From Planctomycetota bacterium (GTDB lineage Bacteria > Planctomycetota > Phycisphaerae > Phycisphaerales > UBA1924), in contig JACTNA010000035.1 of assembly GCA_014584315.1 (NCBI GenBank), positions 86,287 to 150,286 of the forward strand: 64,000 bases of DNA, read 5' to 3'. This document shows, piece by piece, positions 17,962 to 26,820 of the stretch; the stretch's first letter is position 1; every line of letters begins with the position of its first letter. The translations under genes were made by a program, and so were the position numbers. The notes beneath the pieces are model-generated. The model did no database searches and was not told the origin of the DNA. It saw only the letters and a program-made list of their open reading frames with translations.

Positions 17962-19353
17962 ATGACCACCGAACGCCCGACGCGAAGGCTCGTGTGGGCC
18001 TGGCTCGGCGTCGCGCTGGCGCTGCTCGCGGCGGCCTGGGTCGCCGTGCCGATGGGCGCACCGTCCGCGCTCGTCGCCGCGCTCGCCTCGCTCGCCGCGC
18101 TGACCGCCGCCGTCACCGCCGCCTGGGGCCTGCACGCCTCGGCCGCCGAACGCGCCGCGCGCGAGGCCCGCGCGCGTGCCGACGAGACGAGCCAGCGCCA
18201 GGCCCGGACGCGCTCGGACGCGCTCCGCGCGCTCCTCGACGCCGTGGACGAGCCGATCGTCGGCGTGGACGGCGCGGGGACGGTCGTCATCGCCAACCGC
18301 GCCGCGGTCTCGCTGCTGGCGACCGGATCGCGACCGCTCGAGGGCCGACCCGTCGAGGACCTGCTCCCCCAGCCCGAACTCGTGTCGCTGGTCGCGAACG
18401 CGGCGTCGGGGCGCGCGGGGCGCGACACGGTGCGCATCGCCGACGGCGACAGCGTGCGCATCTTCGAGGCCTTCGCGGCCCCCGCGCGATTCGGGCCTGA
18501 GCCGGACCGCGCGACCGGCGCGGCGCTCGCCCTGCGCGACGTGACCGAGCACGCCGCGACCGTGCAACTCAAGACCGACTTTGTCGCCAACGCCTCGCAC
18601 GAACTCCGCACGCCGCTGGCCTCGATCCGCACCGCGCTGGACACGCTGCGCGAGTTCGGCGACGAGGACCCGTCGATCCGCGAGCGCATGGTGCACCTCG
18701 CCGCGTCCAACGCCGCCCGCCTCGAGGAACTCGTCGCGGACCTGCTCGACCTCTCCCGACTCGAGTCCCCGGAGGCCCGCGCCGCGATCGAACGCTGCGC
18801 GGCCTCCGAGATCGTCCGCGCCCTGCGCGCCGATTTCGAGCCGGCCTGCGCGCGACGCAACCTGGCCCTCTCGTTCGAGGTCGATCCCGCCCTCGAAGCC
18901 CTGGACACCGACCCGCGCCTGCTCACCCTCATCCTCCGCAACCTCATCGACAACGCGGTCAAGTTCGCCCACGAGGGCACGACCGTCCGCGTCGTCGCCG
19001 GCTTCGCGCCCGACGGCGGCGCGCGACGGACCGCACGCTTCGAGGTCATCGACCGCGGCATCGGCATCCCGCTCGCCCAGCAGCAGCGCGTCTTCGAACG
19101 CTTCTACCAGGTCGACGCCGCCCGCTCGGGCCGGCGGGAGCGCCGCGGCACGGGCCTCGGCCTCGCCATCGTCAAGCACGCCGTCCGCGCCCTCGGCGGC
19201 TCCGTCTCGCTCCGCTCCGTCTGGGGGCAGGGCACCACGGTCACCGTCGACCTGCCCGGGGCCGCGCCGAACAGCGAGCCGCCCTCCCCCCCCCCAACGC
19301 CCGCACGCGACCCGTCCGTTACCACTCGCGCGGACGCGCCACCTCGCCCCTGA
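17962..19353 (+). CDS. Membrane sensor histidine kinase, PhoR-like
   Basis: 463 residues. Two N-terminal membrane helices (LGVALALLAAAWVAVPMG and ALVAALASLAALTAAVTAAW) are joined by a very short loop, so there is almost no periplasmic sensor, as in PhoR. A PAS-like domain follows (about 78-195). The H-box ANASHELRTPLASI has the phosphorylated His near residue 213. The ATPase domain has N-box LRNLIDNAVKF, G1 IDRGIGIP, F-box and G2 GTGLGLAIVKHAV. Its 3' end overlaps, on the other strand, the lipoprotein gene by 35 bp. Confidence 0.92.
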   Translation: MTTERPTRRLVWAWLGVALALLAAAWVAVPMGAPSALVAALASLAALTAAVTAAWGLHASAAERAAREARARADETSQRQARTRSDALRALLDAVDEPIVGVDGAGTVVIANRAAVSLLATGSRPLEGRPVEDLLPQPELVSLVANAASGRAGRDTVRIADGDSVRIFEAFAAPARFGPEPDRATGAALALRDVTEHAATVQLKTDFVANASHELRTPLASIRTALDTLREFGDEDPSIRERMVHLAASNAARLEELVADLLDLSRLESPEARAAIERCAASEIVRALRADFEPACARRNLALSFEVDPALEALDTDPRLLTLILRNLIDNAVKFAHEGTTVRVVAGFAPDGGARRTARFEVIDRGIGIPLAQQQRVFERFYQVDAARSGRRERRGTGLGLAIVKHAVRALGGSVSLRSVWGQGTTVTVDLPGAAPNSEPPSPPPTPARDPSVTTRADAPPRP

Positions 19354-19750
19354 GCCGCTCGATGCGCCGAGCCACGTCACGCTCGACGGCCCGCGCCCGC
19401 GCCTCGCCCGTCGCCGGGTCCAGCCGGCACGAGATCGTGATCTCGACCTGCCCCTCGCCCGGGTCGCCGACACGCTCGACCGTCAGCGTGCCGCGCTCGT
19501 CACGCACGCCGTGCACCACGTAGACCAGCCGCGCCGAGTCGAGCCGACCCTCGCGCCGGGCGAACGTCAGTTCGTGCCGGCTCAGACCGACCCGGACCGC
19601 CGCTTCGACGTCGTCCCAGTCCCCCACCACGACGGCCGGCCCCTCGGGCGCATCCCCGAGCCGCGCCGGCCTCCCGCCCGAGGCCGCGCAACCGCCAACC
19701 TTGACAAAGACCAACCCCAGACAGGCCGCCACCGCGCAGGCCCGCACCAT
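19319..19750 (-). CDS. Putative lipoprotein of unknown function
   Basis: 143 residues from the ATG at 19750. The N-terminus is a lipoprotein signal with lipobox VGGC (Cys21). The mature part contains VVVGDWDDVEAAVRVGLSRH and EGQVEITISCRLDPATGEAR, a short alpha/beta pattern with no family I know. GGAAGG abuts the ATG closely. An ORF extends further upstream, but that part overlaps the phoH gene and is likely shadow. It is convergent with the histidine kinase gene and overlaps it by 35 bp. Confidence 0.6.
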   Translation of the reverse strand: MVRACAVAACLGLVFVKVGGCAASGGRPARLGDAPEGPAVVVGDWDDVEAAVRVGLSRHELTFARREGRLDSARLVYVVHGVRDERGTLTVERVGDPGEGQVEITISCRLDPATGEARARAVERDVARRIERLRGEVARPREW

Positions 19751-19850
19751 CCTTCCGTAGGTCCACTCCCCCCGGCCCGCCGGCGGCCGTCCGGCCCCGC
19801 CGCTCCGCGTAGACTTCCCGGTCCCCGGTCTTCTCAGGAGCAACTCTCGA

Positions 19851-20903
19851 TTGGACGCCACGGTTCGTGTCCCCGAAGGGGTTGAAAGGCTCGCCGTCGT
19901 CGGCTCGGGCGAGCGAAACCTCAAGATGATCCGCGAGGCTCTCGGCGTCAACGTCGCCGCCCGCAACGACCTCATCCGGGTCAGCGGCGAGCCGGGCGCG
20001 GTCGGTGTCGCGCGCAATGTACTCGAACGCCTCTGCGAGGGCGCGGCTCGCTCGGGCGGCGCGACCGTCCGCTCGCGCCAGGACGTCCTCGGCCTCATCG
20101 CCGACGAGAGCGCACGCATGGCCGCCGACGGCGCGACACGGGCCAACGGCCCCATCGCCGGCATCCGCGACTGGGACGGGCGGCTCGAGGTCTACGCCGC
20201 CGGCAGGCCCGTCCGGCCCAAGACCGCCAACCAGCAGGCCTACATCGACTGCATCCGCGACCACGACCTCGTCATCGCCATCGGACCCGCGGGCACGGGC
20301 AAGACCTACCTCGCCGTCGCCGCCGCGGTCCACCTGCTCAAGTCCGGACGCATCAGCAAGATCATCCTCGCGCGCCCGGCCGTCGAGGCGGGCGAGAAAC
20401 TCGGCTTCCTGCCCGGGGGCCTCGAGGCCAAGGTCAACCCCTTCCTCCGCCCCCTCTTCGACGCCCTCCACGACATGATGGATTTCCCCACCATCCGACG
20501 CTTCATGGACAATGACGTGATCGAGGTGGTGCCGCTCGCCTACATGCGCGGCCGCACGCTCAACAACGCCGTCATCATCTGCGACGAGGCCCAGAACACC
20601 ACCCGCGGCCAGATGAAGATGTTCCTCACCCGCATGGGCCACGGCTCGAAGATGATCGTCACCGGCGACGTCACCCAGATCGACCTGCCCGAGCCGACCG
20701 ACAGCGGACTCATCGACGCCGCCCGAAGGCTGCGCCGCGTCCAGGGCGTCGGGGTCGTCGGGCTGGACGGCTCTGACGTCGTGCGGCACACCCTCGTCCA
20801 GCGCGTCATCGAGGCCTACGGCGAGGAGGACCACACCGACCGCCACCGCGCCGTGCTGGAGCAGGCCCTCGGTCGGGACGATGTACCCTTGCAGGGCGGC
20901 TGA
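19851..20903 (+). CDS. phoH: PhoH family ATPase
   Basis: 350 residues. The start is a TTG at 19851 with AGGAG 10 bp before it; no ATG fits. An N-terminal KH-like segment ([22 protein letters not shown]) precedes the PhoH ATPase: Walker [27 protein letters not shown], and Walker [14 protein letters not shown] followed by [10 protein letters not shown]. PhoH (YbeZ) is an RNA-linked ATPase usually encoded beside the rRNA endonuclease YbeY. Here the next gene is a PgpH-like phosphodiesterase, 18 bp on, and ybeY is not seen in the window. Confidence 0.92.
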   Translation: MDATVRVPEGVERLAVVGSGERNLKMIREALGVNVAARNDLIRVSGEPGAVGVARNVLERLCEGAARSGGATVRSRQDVLGLIADESARMAADGATRANGPIAGIRDWDGRLEVYAAGRPVRPKTANQQAYIDCIRDHDLVIAIGPAGTGKTYLAVAAAVHLLKSGRISKIILARPAVEAGEKLGFLPGGLEAKVNPFLRPLFDALHDMMDFPTIRRFMDNDVIEVVPLAYMRGRTLNNAVIICDEAQNTTRGQMKMFLTRMGHGSKMIVTGDVTQIDLPEPTDSGLIDAARRLRRVQGVGVVGLDGSDVVRHTLVQRVIEAYGEEDHTDRHRAVLEQALGRDDVPLQGG

Positions 20904-20921
20904 CCCGGCCAGGCCCCCACC

Positions 20922-23273
20922 ATGCCCAAGGACACCCCCAAGACGGGATCTCGCCCCCCGGCCACCCGCCGCGGCGGTCGCGTCCGGTCCGGGCTGCGGC
21001 GCCGGGGCGAGGCCACGTTCGTCGAGCGCCTCGCGGATCTCTACCGGTCGCCCGTCGCGGGCTGGGGCGTCATCATCGCGCTCGTCGCGGCCACGCTCGC
21101 GGCGGGCATCGCGATCTGGACGCGCGAGCAGCCGCTCGTCAGCGTCGGGCGCGTCATGAACGAAACGCGCCTGGTGCGGGTCCCCTTCACGCTGGTGGAC
21201 ACGCTCGAGACGGAGAAGAAGCGCGAGAGCGTGCGCCTGTCCGTGCCGGGCGTGTACGTCGCCGACCTGCCGGTGCTGGCGGAGTTGCGCTCGTCGCTGG
21301 AGAACCTGCCGCGCACGCTCGCGTCGGTGTCGTCGCTCGCCGACGTCGAGACGGGCATCCGCGAGCGGTTCCGCCTCACCGAGGAGGGGCTGGCGGCGGT
21401 GCAGGCCGAGGCGGTCGCGGGCGAGCCTTCACCCGACTACCTCGACCGCGTGCACGCCTTCATGGCGATCCTCGAGCGCACGCCGCTGCTCGGGCGCGAC
21501 GAGTGGCAGCGCTGGTCGCAGAGCATCACGCGCCGGATGGAGGTGCGGCTCGGGCCGGGCGGGCGCGTCGAGCACGAGGCCGACCGCGCCGTCAACATCG
21601 ACGACGCGGAGATGCTGCGCACCGCGATCGACGAGGCGGCGCGCCTCGCCGGGTTCGCACGCCCGATGCGCCAGGTGATCGTCGGTCGCCTGTCGTCGTC
21701 GCCCCGGGCGACCTTCCGCTACGACGCCGCCGCGACCGAGGCCAAGCGCAACGCCGCCGCCGAGGCGGTCGAGCCGATCGTCAACGAGTGGCCCGTCGGC
21801 GCGGTGATCTACAGCCGCGGGTACGCGCTCACCCCCGCGCAGTACGAGGTCGCGCGGGCGGAACTGGCCCACTTCGCCGCCGAGGCCCCGACCTGGCGCA
21901 TCGCGCTGCGGCGTGCCAGCATCGCGGGCGCGGTCCTCGCGGTCGCCGCCGGCGTCGCCTTCTACGCCGCCCTCTTCAGCCCGCGGATGCGCCGCAACGT
22001 CTCGCGCATCGCGTGGATCGCGTGTCTGCTGGTCGGAGCGCAGGCGATCGCCTGCCTCGCCACCGTGACCGAGCCGTGGATGCTGTTCTTCACCGGCGTC
22101 GCCCCCACCGTCTTCGTCGCCGCCATCGTCGTCATCGCCTACGACCAGCGCGTCGCGCTCGCCGTCGGGTGCCTGCACGGCATCCTCGTCTGCGTCGCGC
22201 TCGACCAGTCCATCGGCATGTTCGCGGTCATCGTCACCGGCGTCGCCGTCGCCGTCTGGCGGCTGCGCGAAATCCGCCAGCGCAACGCGCTCGTGAAGAT
22301 GGGCGCGTTCACGGCCGCCGGCCTCGCGGCGGCGACGCTCCTCGCGGGCCTGGCCGACCGCCCCATCGTCGCCGATTCGCTCCGCGAATCCCTGGGCGAC
22401 GCCGCCCTCGCCGGCGTCGGCGGGCTGGTCGTGGGCGGCGTGGTGCTCTTCCTGTTGCCGGTGATCGAGCGGGCTTTCGACATCACGACGGGCATGACCC
22501 TCATCGAACTGCGCGACCCCAAGCAGCCTCTCCTGCGCGAACTCCAGCAGCGCGCCCCGGGCACCTACAACCACTCCCTCAACGTCGCCAGCATCGCCGA
22601 GGCCGCCGCGGACGCCGTCGGCGCGGACCCGCTGCGGACCTACGTCGGCGCGCTCTACCACGACGTCGGCAAAATGAACAAGCCCGAGTACTTCGTCGAG
22701 AACCAGTCGGGCGGCATCAACAAGCACGACAAACTCAGCCCCGCCATGAGCCTGCTCGTCATCGTCGGGCACGTCAAGGACGGCGTGGAACTCGCGCGAG
22801 AGTACGCCCTGCCACGCTCGCTCTTCCCCTTCATCGAGCAGCACCACGGCACCACGCTCGTCGAGTTCTTCTACCACCGGGCCCGCAAGCAGGCCGAGGA
22901 GCAGGCCGGCGGCGCGGACGACAAGGACATGCCCAGCGAGATCGAGTACCGCTACCCCGGCCCCAAGCCGCAGTCCAAGGAGACCGCCATCCTCATGCTC
23001 GCCGACGCCGTCGAGAGCGCGACCCGCACGCTCAGCGAGCCGACCCCCAGCCGCATCGACGCCCTCGTGCGCTCACTGGCCAACAAGCGGCTCATGGACG
23101 GCCAGTTCGACGAGTGCGACCTCACGCTCCGCGAACTCTCCGCCATCGTCGAGTCGATCTCGAAGACCGTCGCGTCCATCTACCACGGCCGCATCGCCTA
23201 CCCCGCGGGCGGCAAGCCCCAGCCCAAGACCGCCGCCCCCAAGCCCGAACCCGAAGCCCAGGCCCGCGCCTGA
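20922..23273 (+). CDS. 7TM-HD phosphohydrolase, PgpH-like (c-di-AMP phosphodiesterase family)
   Basis: 783 residues. One N-terminal membrane helix (VIIALVAATLAAGIAIW) is followed by a large extracytoplasmic 7TMR-HDED-type domain and a block of about seven helices. The cytoplasmic HD domain starts at PGTYNHSLNVASIAEAAADA (near residue 547) and has the metal site YHDVGKMNKPEYF, then ESATRTL and the SPAMS segment. In Firmicutes PgpH hydrolyses cyclic di-AMP to pApA. Whether this organism makes c-di-AMP is not shown by the window. The gene follows phoH closely, an association common in bacteria. Confidence 0.9.
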   Translation: MPKDTPKTGSRPPATRRGGRVRSGLRRRGEATFVERLADLYRSPVAGWGVIIALVAATLAAGIAIWTREQPLVSVGRVMNETRLVRVPFTLVDTLETEKKRESVRLSVPGVYVADLPVLAELRSSLENLPRTLASVSSLADVETGIRERFRLTEEGLAAVQAEAVAGEPSPDYLDRVHAFMAILERTPLLGRDEWQRWSQSITRRMEVRLGPGGRVEHEADRAVNIDDAEMLRTAIDEAARLAGFARPMRQVIVGRLSSSPRATFRYDAAATEAKRNAAAEAVEPIVNEWPVGAVIYSRGYALTPAQYEVARAELAHFAAEAPTWRIALRRASIAGAVLAVAAGVAFYAALFSPRMRRNVSRIAWIACLLVGAQAIACLATVTEPWMLFFTGVAPTVFVAAIVVIAYDQRVALAVGCLHGILVCVALDQSIGMFAVIVTGVAVAVWRLREIRQRNALVKMGAFTAAGLAAATLLAGLADRPIVADSLRESLGDAALAGVGGLVVGGVVLFLLPVIERAFDITTGMTLIELRDPKQPLLRELQQRAPGTYNHSLNVASIAEAAADAVGADPLRTYVGALYHDVGKMNKPEYFVENQSGGINKHDKLSPAMSLLVIVGHVKDGVELAREYALPRSLFPFIEQHHGTTLVEFFYHRARKQAEEQAGGADDKDMPSEIEYRYPGPKPQSKETAILMLADAVESATRTLSEPTPSRIDALVRSLANKRLMDGQFDECDLTLRELSAIVESISKTVASIYHGRIAYPAGGKPQPKTAAPKPEPEAQARA

Positions 23274-23279
23274 CCCCCC

Positions 23280-23365
23280 CACTTGCCACTTGCCATTTGC
23301 CATTTGCTATTTGCCATTTGCTATTTGGCCCTTTGGCCATTTGGCCCTTTGGCTATTTGCTCACG
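23280..23365. repeat. Tandem heptamer array ATTTGCC/ATTTGGC
   Basis: About ten imperfect tandem units of the type ATTTGCC or ATTTGGCCCTTTGGCC occupy the gap between pgpH and parB. It is far more AT-rich than the surroundings. The stop codon of parB (CTA at 23353-23355 on the plus strand) lies inside it, so the array supplies the final Lys and stop of ParB. Confidence 0.8.
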
Positions 23366-24273
23366 CCCATCCTCGCCATCAGCCCGTCGAAGTGGTCGAG
23401 GTCGTAGAACTCGACGACGATCCGTCCCTTGGTCCCGCTCGCGCCCGTGACGATCGTCACCTTCGTACCCAGGCGCTGCGCGAGCCGGCGCTCCAGGTCG
23501 GCGACGACGGCCTCGCGCGTCCCCCCCCCGTGCGGCCCCCGCCCCCCCCCCACCGCCGGCGCGCGCCGCGCCTCGCGCTCCAGCCGACGCACCGTCCACG
23601 ACTCGCGCGCCGCCCGCTCGGCCAGCGCGCCCCGACGCGATGGGTCGCCGACCGCCAGCAGCGCCTTGCCGTGCCCCGCCGTCAGCGCACCCGTCGCGAT
23701 CAGTTCCTGCGACCGGGCATCCAGTTCCGTCAGACGGACCAGGTTCGCCACGCTCGACCGTTCCAGCCCGACCCGGTCGGCGATCTCCCCGTGGGTGAGG
23801 CCGAACCGATCCGCCAGGCCGCGCAACGCACGGGCACGCTCGATCGCGTTCAGGTCCTCGCGCTGCACGTTCTCGACCACCGCCCACTCGGCCGCGGACT
23901 CGTCGTCCAGGTCGCGCACCAGCGCGGGCACCGCCGTCAGCCCCGCAAGCCGCGCCGCGCGCCACCGGCGCTCGCCCGCGACCAGTTCGTACCGCCGAGT
24001 CCCCCCCCCTTCCGCCGCGAGCGGGCGGACGATGATCGGCTGCATCACGCCCGATCGACGGATCGACTCCGCCAGGCCCGCCAGCCCCGAGTCCTCGAAC
24101 CGCTCCCGCGGCTGGAAGGGACTGGGCGATACCGCGTCCACGGGCACGGAAAGGACGCCCCGATCTGCCGTAACATCTTGTGTTGCAGTCACTTGCGTCT
24201 CGATGCGGACCGGCGCAGGGGCTTCAAGCAGGCTGCTCAGTCCCCGTCCCAACCGTCGCGGTTTCGTGCTCAT
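23353..24273 (-). CDS. parB: Chromosome-partitioning protein ParB
   Basis: 306 residues, starting MSTKPRRLGRGLSSLL at 24273 (a second ATG lies 9 bp upstream). The short N-terminal motif is the usual ParA-contact region. The CTPase domain has SPFQPRERFED and the box GERRWRAARLAGLTAVPALV. Next come VVENVQREDLNAIE and the HTH LTHGEIADRVGLERSSVANL, which reads parS. The C-terminal dimerisation domain ends in VVEFYDLDHFDGLMARM. No parA gene is adjacent. Two parS-like sites lie about 350 and 1,140 bp upstream of its start, inside the next two genes. Confidence 0.94.
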   Translation of the reverse strand: MSTKPRRLGRGLSSLLEAPAPVRIETQVTATQDVTADRGVLSVPVDAVSPSPFQPRERFEDSGLAGLAESIRRSGVMQPIIVRPLAAEGGGTRRYELVAGERRWRAARLAGLTAVPALVRDLDDESAAEWAVVENVQREDLNAIERARALRGLADRFGLTHGEIADRVGLERSSVANLVRLTELDARSQELIATGALTAGHGKALLAVGDPSRRGALAERAARESWTVRRLEREARRAPAVGGGRGPHGGGTREAVVADLERRLAQRLGTKVTIVTGASGTKGRIVVEFYDLDHFDGLMARMGVSK

Positions 24274-24361
24274 GGTCGGCATTATGCCACGCCCGGGCCG
24301 GGCACGCACGTCGCCCCTGCATCCGGGACGCGATTCGGGTACAACTCCGACCGAGCGACCC

Positions 24362-24805
24362 ATGTCCGATGTCCCCCGCCACATCGAGATCATCGCCCGC
24401 GGCCTGGCCCTTCGGGGGCAGCACCTCCTCGTCTGCGCAAACCGCAAGCACGGCTACCTGTACCTGCCGGGCGGGCACGTCGAGCCGGGCGAATCGTCGC
24501 CGGCCGCATTGGTTCGGGAGTTCAGGGAGGAGACGGGCCTGACGGTCGAGGCCGGCCGCATGATGCTGCTCAGCGAGAACGCCTTCACGCAGGGGGATCG
24601 CCTCCGGCACGAGATCAACCTCGTGTTCCACGTGGAACACCCCCCCACCTGGCCCGACGAAGTGCCGAGCCTCGAGCCGGATATCGAGTTCCGCTGGCTC
24701 GACCTCGCCGCCGTGGTCGACGCCGACCTCCGCCCCGCCACGATCAAGGCGTGGATCGTCGCCGGCTGCCAGGCGGGCGGCTGGGTCTGGCACCGCGACG
24801 CCTGA
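24362..24805 (+). CDS. NUDIX hydrolase
   Basis: 147 residues. The Nudix box is intact: GGHVEPGESSPAALVREFREETGL contains the G-x5-E-x7-REx2-EExG metal and catalytic pattern around residues 39-61 (given here only in outline). The substrate, some nucleoside-diphosphate-linked compound, cannot be predicted. The gene is divergent from parB. Residues VFHVEHP near position 90 are encoded by a perfect parS-like palindrome, placed where family members also have a hydrophobic strand, so the site is accommodated within the fold. Confidence 0.88.
   Translation: MSDVPRHIEIIARGLALRGQHLLVCANRKHGYLYLPGGHVEPGESSPAALVREFREETGLTVEAGRMMLLSENAFTQGDRLRHEINLVFHVEHPPTWPDEVPSLEPDIEFRWLDLAAVVDADLRPATIKAWIVAGCQAGGWVWHRDA
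24623..24640. other. parS-like site 1, inside the NUDIX gene
   Basis: GTGTTCCACGTGGAACAC is a perfect 18-bp palindrome whose core TGTTCCACGTGGAACA (24624-24639) differs from the Bacillus-type parS (TGTTTCACGTGAAACA) only by a symmetrical T-to-C and A-to-G change. It lies 351 bp from the parB start. Known ParB proteins bind such sites and spread from them. Confidence 0.85.
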
Positions 24806-24874
24806 GCCGGCCCAAGTGACCCTCGGATCGGACCGATAGCCCCACTGCGGCCGGGCTGAGGCCGCGCGCACGCC

Positions 24875-25687
24875 ATGCACCCGACCGAGCCATCCACCCC
24901 GACCGACCCGCAGGCGCAGATCGACCGACTGCAAGCGGAGATCGACCGGCTCCGGGTCCAACTCGCGGAGTCGCACCGCCTGTCCATGCTCGGCATCGCG
25001 GCCGGGATGATCGCCCACGAGATCAACAACATCCTGACACCCGTGCTCGGCTACGCCCGGGCCGCCTTGGCCAGACCGGACGACGCCGCGCTGTGCCGCA
25101 AGGCGCTGGAACGATCGGCGTCGGCCGCCGATCGTGCCGGTCGAATCGCCGAGTCCGTCCTGACTCTGGCCCGAGGCGGCGGTGCGGGGCCGGACGAGTG
25201 CGAGGTTGCTCCGTGCGTCTCGGGCGCGCTCGACGCCATCGGGGCCGACCTTGGCGAAGAGGGCATCCGCGTCCGCGTGGACACCCCGGTCGGCTCGCGG
25301 GTGGCGATTTCGCCGGTTGCGCTCGAGCAGGTGCTGCTGAATCTGTTTCTGAACGCCCGTCAGGCGATGAACCCGGGCGGCGGGCAACTGACGATCACAG
25401 TGGGGGGGTGTTCCACGTGGAACACCCGCACCACGATCGAGATCAGCGATACGGGCAAGGGTATTCCCTCAGTTCTCCGCGATCGAATCTTCGAGCCGTT
25501 CGTCTCATCGGGCGGCACCGGCCTCGGGTTGGCCGTCTGCCGCGCCTTGGTCGAGGCTGCGGGAGGCACCATCCGCGCCCGGCCGCGCGAAGGGGGGGGG
25601 ACGACGGTCGTGGTCGAACTCCCCGCGGCCGGAGAGCCGGAGGGCCAGAGGGCCACGCTGGCGCACAAGCGAACAACCGCGGCCTAG
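24875..25687 (+). CDS. Soluble sensor histidine kinase
   Basis: 270 residues without membrane segments. A short coiled coil (IDRLQAEIDRLRVQLAES) leads into an H-box MIAHEINNILTPVLGYARAA, of the NtrB-like HEINN type. The ATPase part has N-box LLNLFLNARQAMNPGG, G1 ISDTGKGIP, F-box IFEPFVSS and G2 GGTGLGLAVCRALV. No sensor domain or receiver is fused and no response regulator is next to it. A parS-like palindrome encodes residues GCSTWNTR in a loop between two strands of the ATPase domain, a place where length varies in the family. Confidence 0.88.
   Translation: MHPTEPSTPTDPQAQIDRLQAEIDRLRVQLAESHRLSMLGIAAGMIAHEINNILTPVLGYARAALARPDDAALCRKALERSASAADRAGRIAESVLTLARGGGAGPDECEVAPCVSGALDAIGADLGEEGIRVRVDTPVGSRVAISPVALEQVLLNLFLNARQAMNPGGGQLTITVGGCSTWNTRTTIEISDTGKGIPSVLRDRIFEPFVSSGGTGLGLAVCRALVEAAGGTIRARPREGGGTTVVVELPAAGEPEGQRATLAHKRTTAA
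25406..25427. other. parS-like site 2, inside the histidine kinase gene
   Basis: The core TGTTCCACGTGGAACA (25409-25424) is identical to site 1 and is extended to a 22-bp perfect palindrome by flanking GGG and CCC. It lies 785 bp from site 1 in the same coding orientation. Two identical 16-bp palindromes in neighbouring genes beside parB are very unlikely by chance. Confidence 0.87.
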
Positions 25688-26259
25688 GCGGCGATCTCGC
25701 CTGCGAACGCCGCTCGCACGACGGCCTCCGCCGCACGCCGGGCCGTGCTTGCCGCGTCCGCCTCGCGGGCGGCGTTGGCCCGGGCGATCGCGCCATCGAC
25801 CAGCACCGCAAGTTCACCGGCGAGAGTGGGGGGGTCGGGCGCGTTAGCGGCCCGAGCCAGCGACGCGAGGTACTGACGCAGCCAGGCCTTGTGCTCCGCG
25901 ACCGCAAGCCGGATGGGCGACCCCGCCTCCGGGAACTCGGCCGCGGCGTTCAGAAAGATGCACCCGCGGAAGTCCTCCCGCTCGAACCACCGGGCCAGGA
26001 CATCGAACACGGCGAGCAGCCTCGCCCGCGGCTCCGACGCCCGGGCCTCGACCAGGGCGGTGAAGGTGGCTCGGAACCGCTGGTCACGCCGCCGAAGAGC
26101 CGCCAGCACCAGACCCTCCTTCGACTTGAAGTGCTTGTAGAGCGACATCTTGGCCACCCCCGCCTCGGCCAGCAGCAGGTCGATGCCGACGGCGTTGAAA
26201 CCCTTGGCCTCGAAGATCGTGGACGAGCGCTCGAGGAGCCGGTCTGCGACGGTGGTCAT
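25684..26259 (-). CDS. TetR-family transcriptional regulator
   Basis: 191 residues from the ATG at 26259 (MTTVADRLLERS); a longer frame to 26415 crosses the probable operator. The N-terminal HTH reads FNAVGIDLLLAEAGVAKMSLYKHFKSKEGLVLAAL, of which the recognition helix AKMSLYKHF is typical. The C-terminal domain contains a Cys in DFRGCIFLNAAAEFP, as in the AcrR/NemR-like subgroup with C-terminal TetR_C. It ends convergently with the histidine kinase gene, with a 4-bp overlap. Ligand and targets unknown; self-regulation is likely from the palindrome upstream. Confidence 0.88.
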   Translation of the reverse strand: MTTVADRLLERSSTIFEAKGFNAVGIDLLLAEAGVAKMSLYKHFKSKEGLVLAALRRRDQRFRATFTALVEARASEPRARLLAVFDVLARWFEREDFRGCIFLNAAAEFPEAGSPIRLAVAEHKAWLRQYLASLARAANAPDPPTLAGELAVLVDGAIARANAAREADAASTARRAAEAVVRAAFAGEIAA

Positions 26260-26352
26260 GGACGGAAGGATCGGTCTGATGGGGGCAGAATCTTCTGTTT
26301 CTCCACGTCTTACGCACAATGCACGCTCACCCGCTACGCCAGAGGAGCGCAT

Positions 26353-26366
26353 AGACAGGTCTGTCT
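26353..26366. promoter_or_regulatory. Probable TetR operator
   Basis: AGACAGGTCTGTCT has 6-bp inverted arms (AGACAG/CTGTCT) around GT. It lies 94 bp upstream of the TetR start and resembles the AGAC-GTCT operators of the AcrR-like TetR group. No other gene starts nearby, so autoregulation is the simplest reading. Confidence 0.6.
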
Positions 26367-26442
26367 TTGCCAACAACGGGACGCGCTCCGGCAGAACGTG
26401 CATGACAGGAGGCACGACCCCGTTGGCTTCACGGCAAGCGCG

Positions 26443-26814
26443 TCAATCACGTCCGGTGCGACTCGGCAAGGCACTCAGACGAACCATCCCCGGCTTCACA
26501 ACGGCGAAATACCCGCTCCAATCTGCTCGAGAATCGATCGCGCTCGCGACGGCGTCCGCTGCCGACTGGGGGGTCGGAGTCGGAATCCGGAAGAGAATGA
26601 CGCCGCACGAAGCATCGCGCCCTTCTCTGAACGTCAGTTCGCCGAAGTCCTTATCGAACGTGATCAGCAGGCGGCCATCCTGCCTCGCTCGTGACAGCAG
26701 GACGGCGCCAGGCTGGCCTGCCATGCTCTCCTTCGCCCACAGAACGTCGTGACCCCGCTCGCGGAGAGCCCGCACGACACTCGACGGCATGTTTTCGTTC
26801 GCGAGAAGCCGCAT
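26443..26814 (-). CDS. DUF5615 PIN-like toxin
   Basis: 123 residues. It begins with MRLLANENMPSSVVRALRERGHDV and continues LLITFDKDFGELTF, the two conserved Asp/Glu-bearing segments of the DUF5615/Mut7-C PIN-like fold. Such proteins are thought to be RNases paired with DUF433 antitoxins, but direct evidence is limited. The antitoxin gene is 6 bp upstream on the same strand, which gives the usual antitoxin-first order. Confidence 0.85.
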   Translation of the reverse strand: MRLLANENMPSSVVRALRERGHDVLWAKESMAGQPGAVLLSRARQDGRLLITFDKDFGELTFREGRDASCGVILFRIPTPTPQSAADAVASAIDSRADWSGYFAVVKPGMVRLSALPSRTGRD

Positions 26815-26820
26815 GGCCGT

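Noticed and set aside
23280..23365. Short ORFs reading through the heptamer array
   Set aside because: They translate the simple repeat into Leu/Ala/Phe or Lys/Gly/Asn strings without start sites; the array is non-coding except for the end of parB.
24097..24125. Another copy of the hairpin repeat (AACCGCTCCCGCGG) inside parB
   Set aside because: It matches only about ten bases and encodes the conserved SPFQPRERFED segment of ParB.
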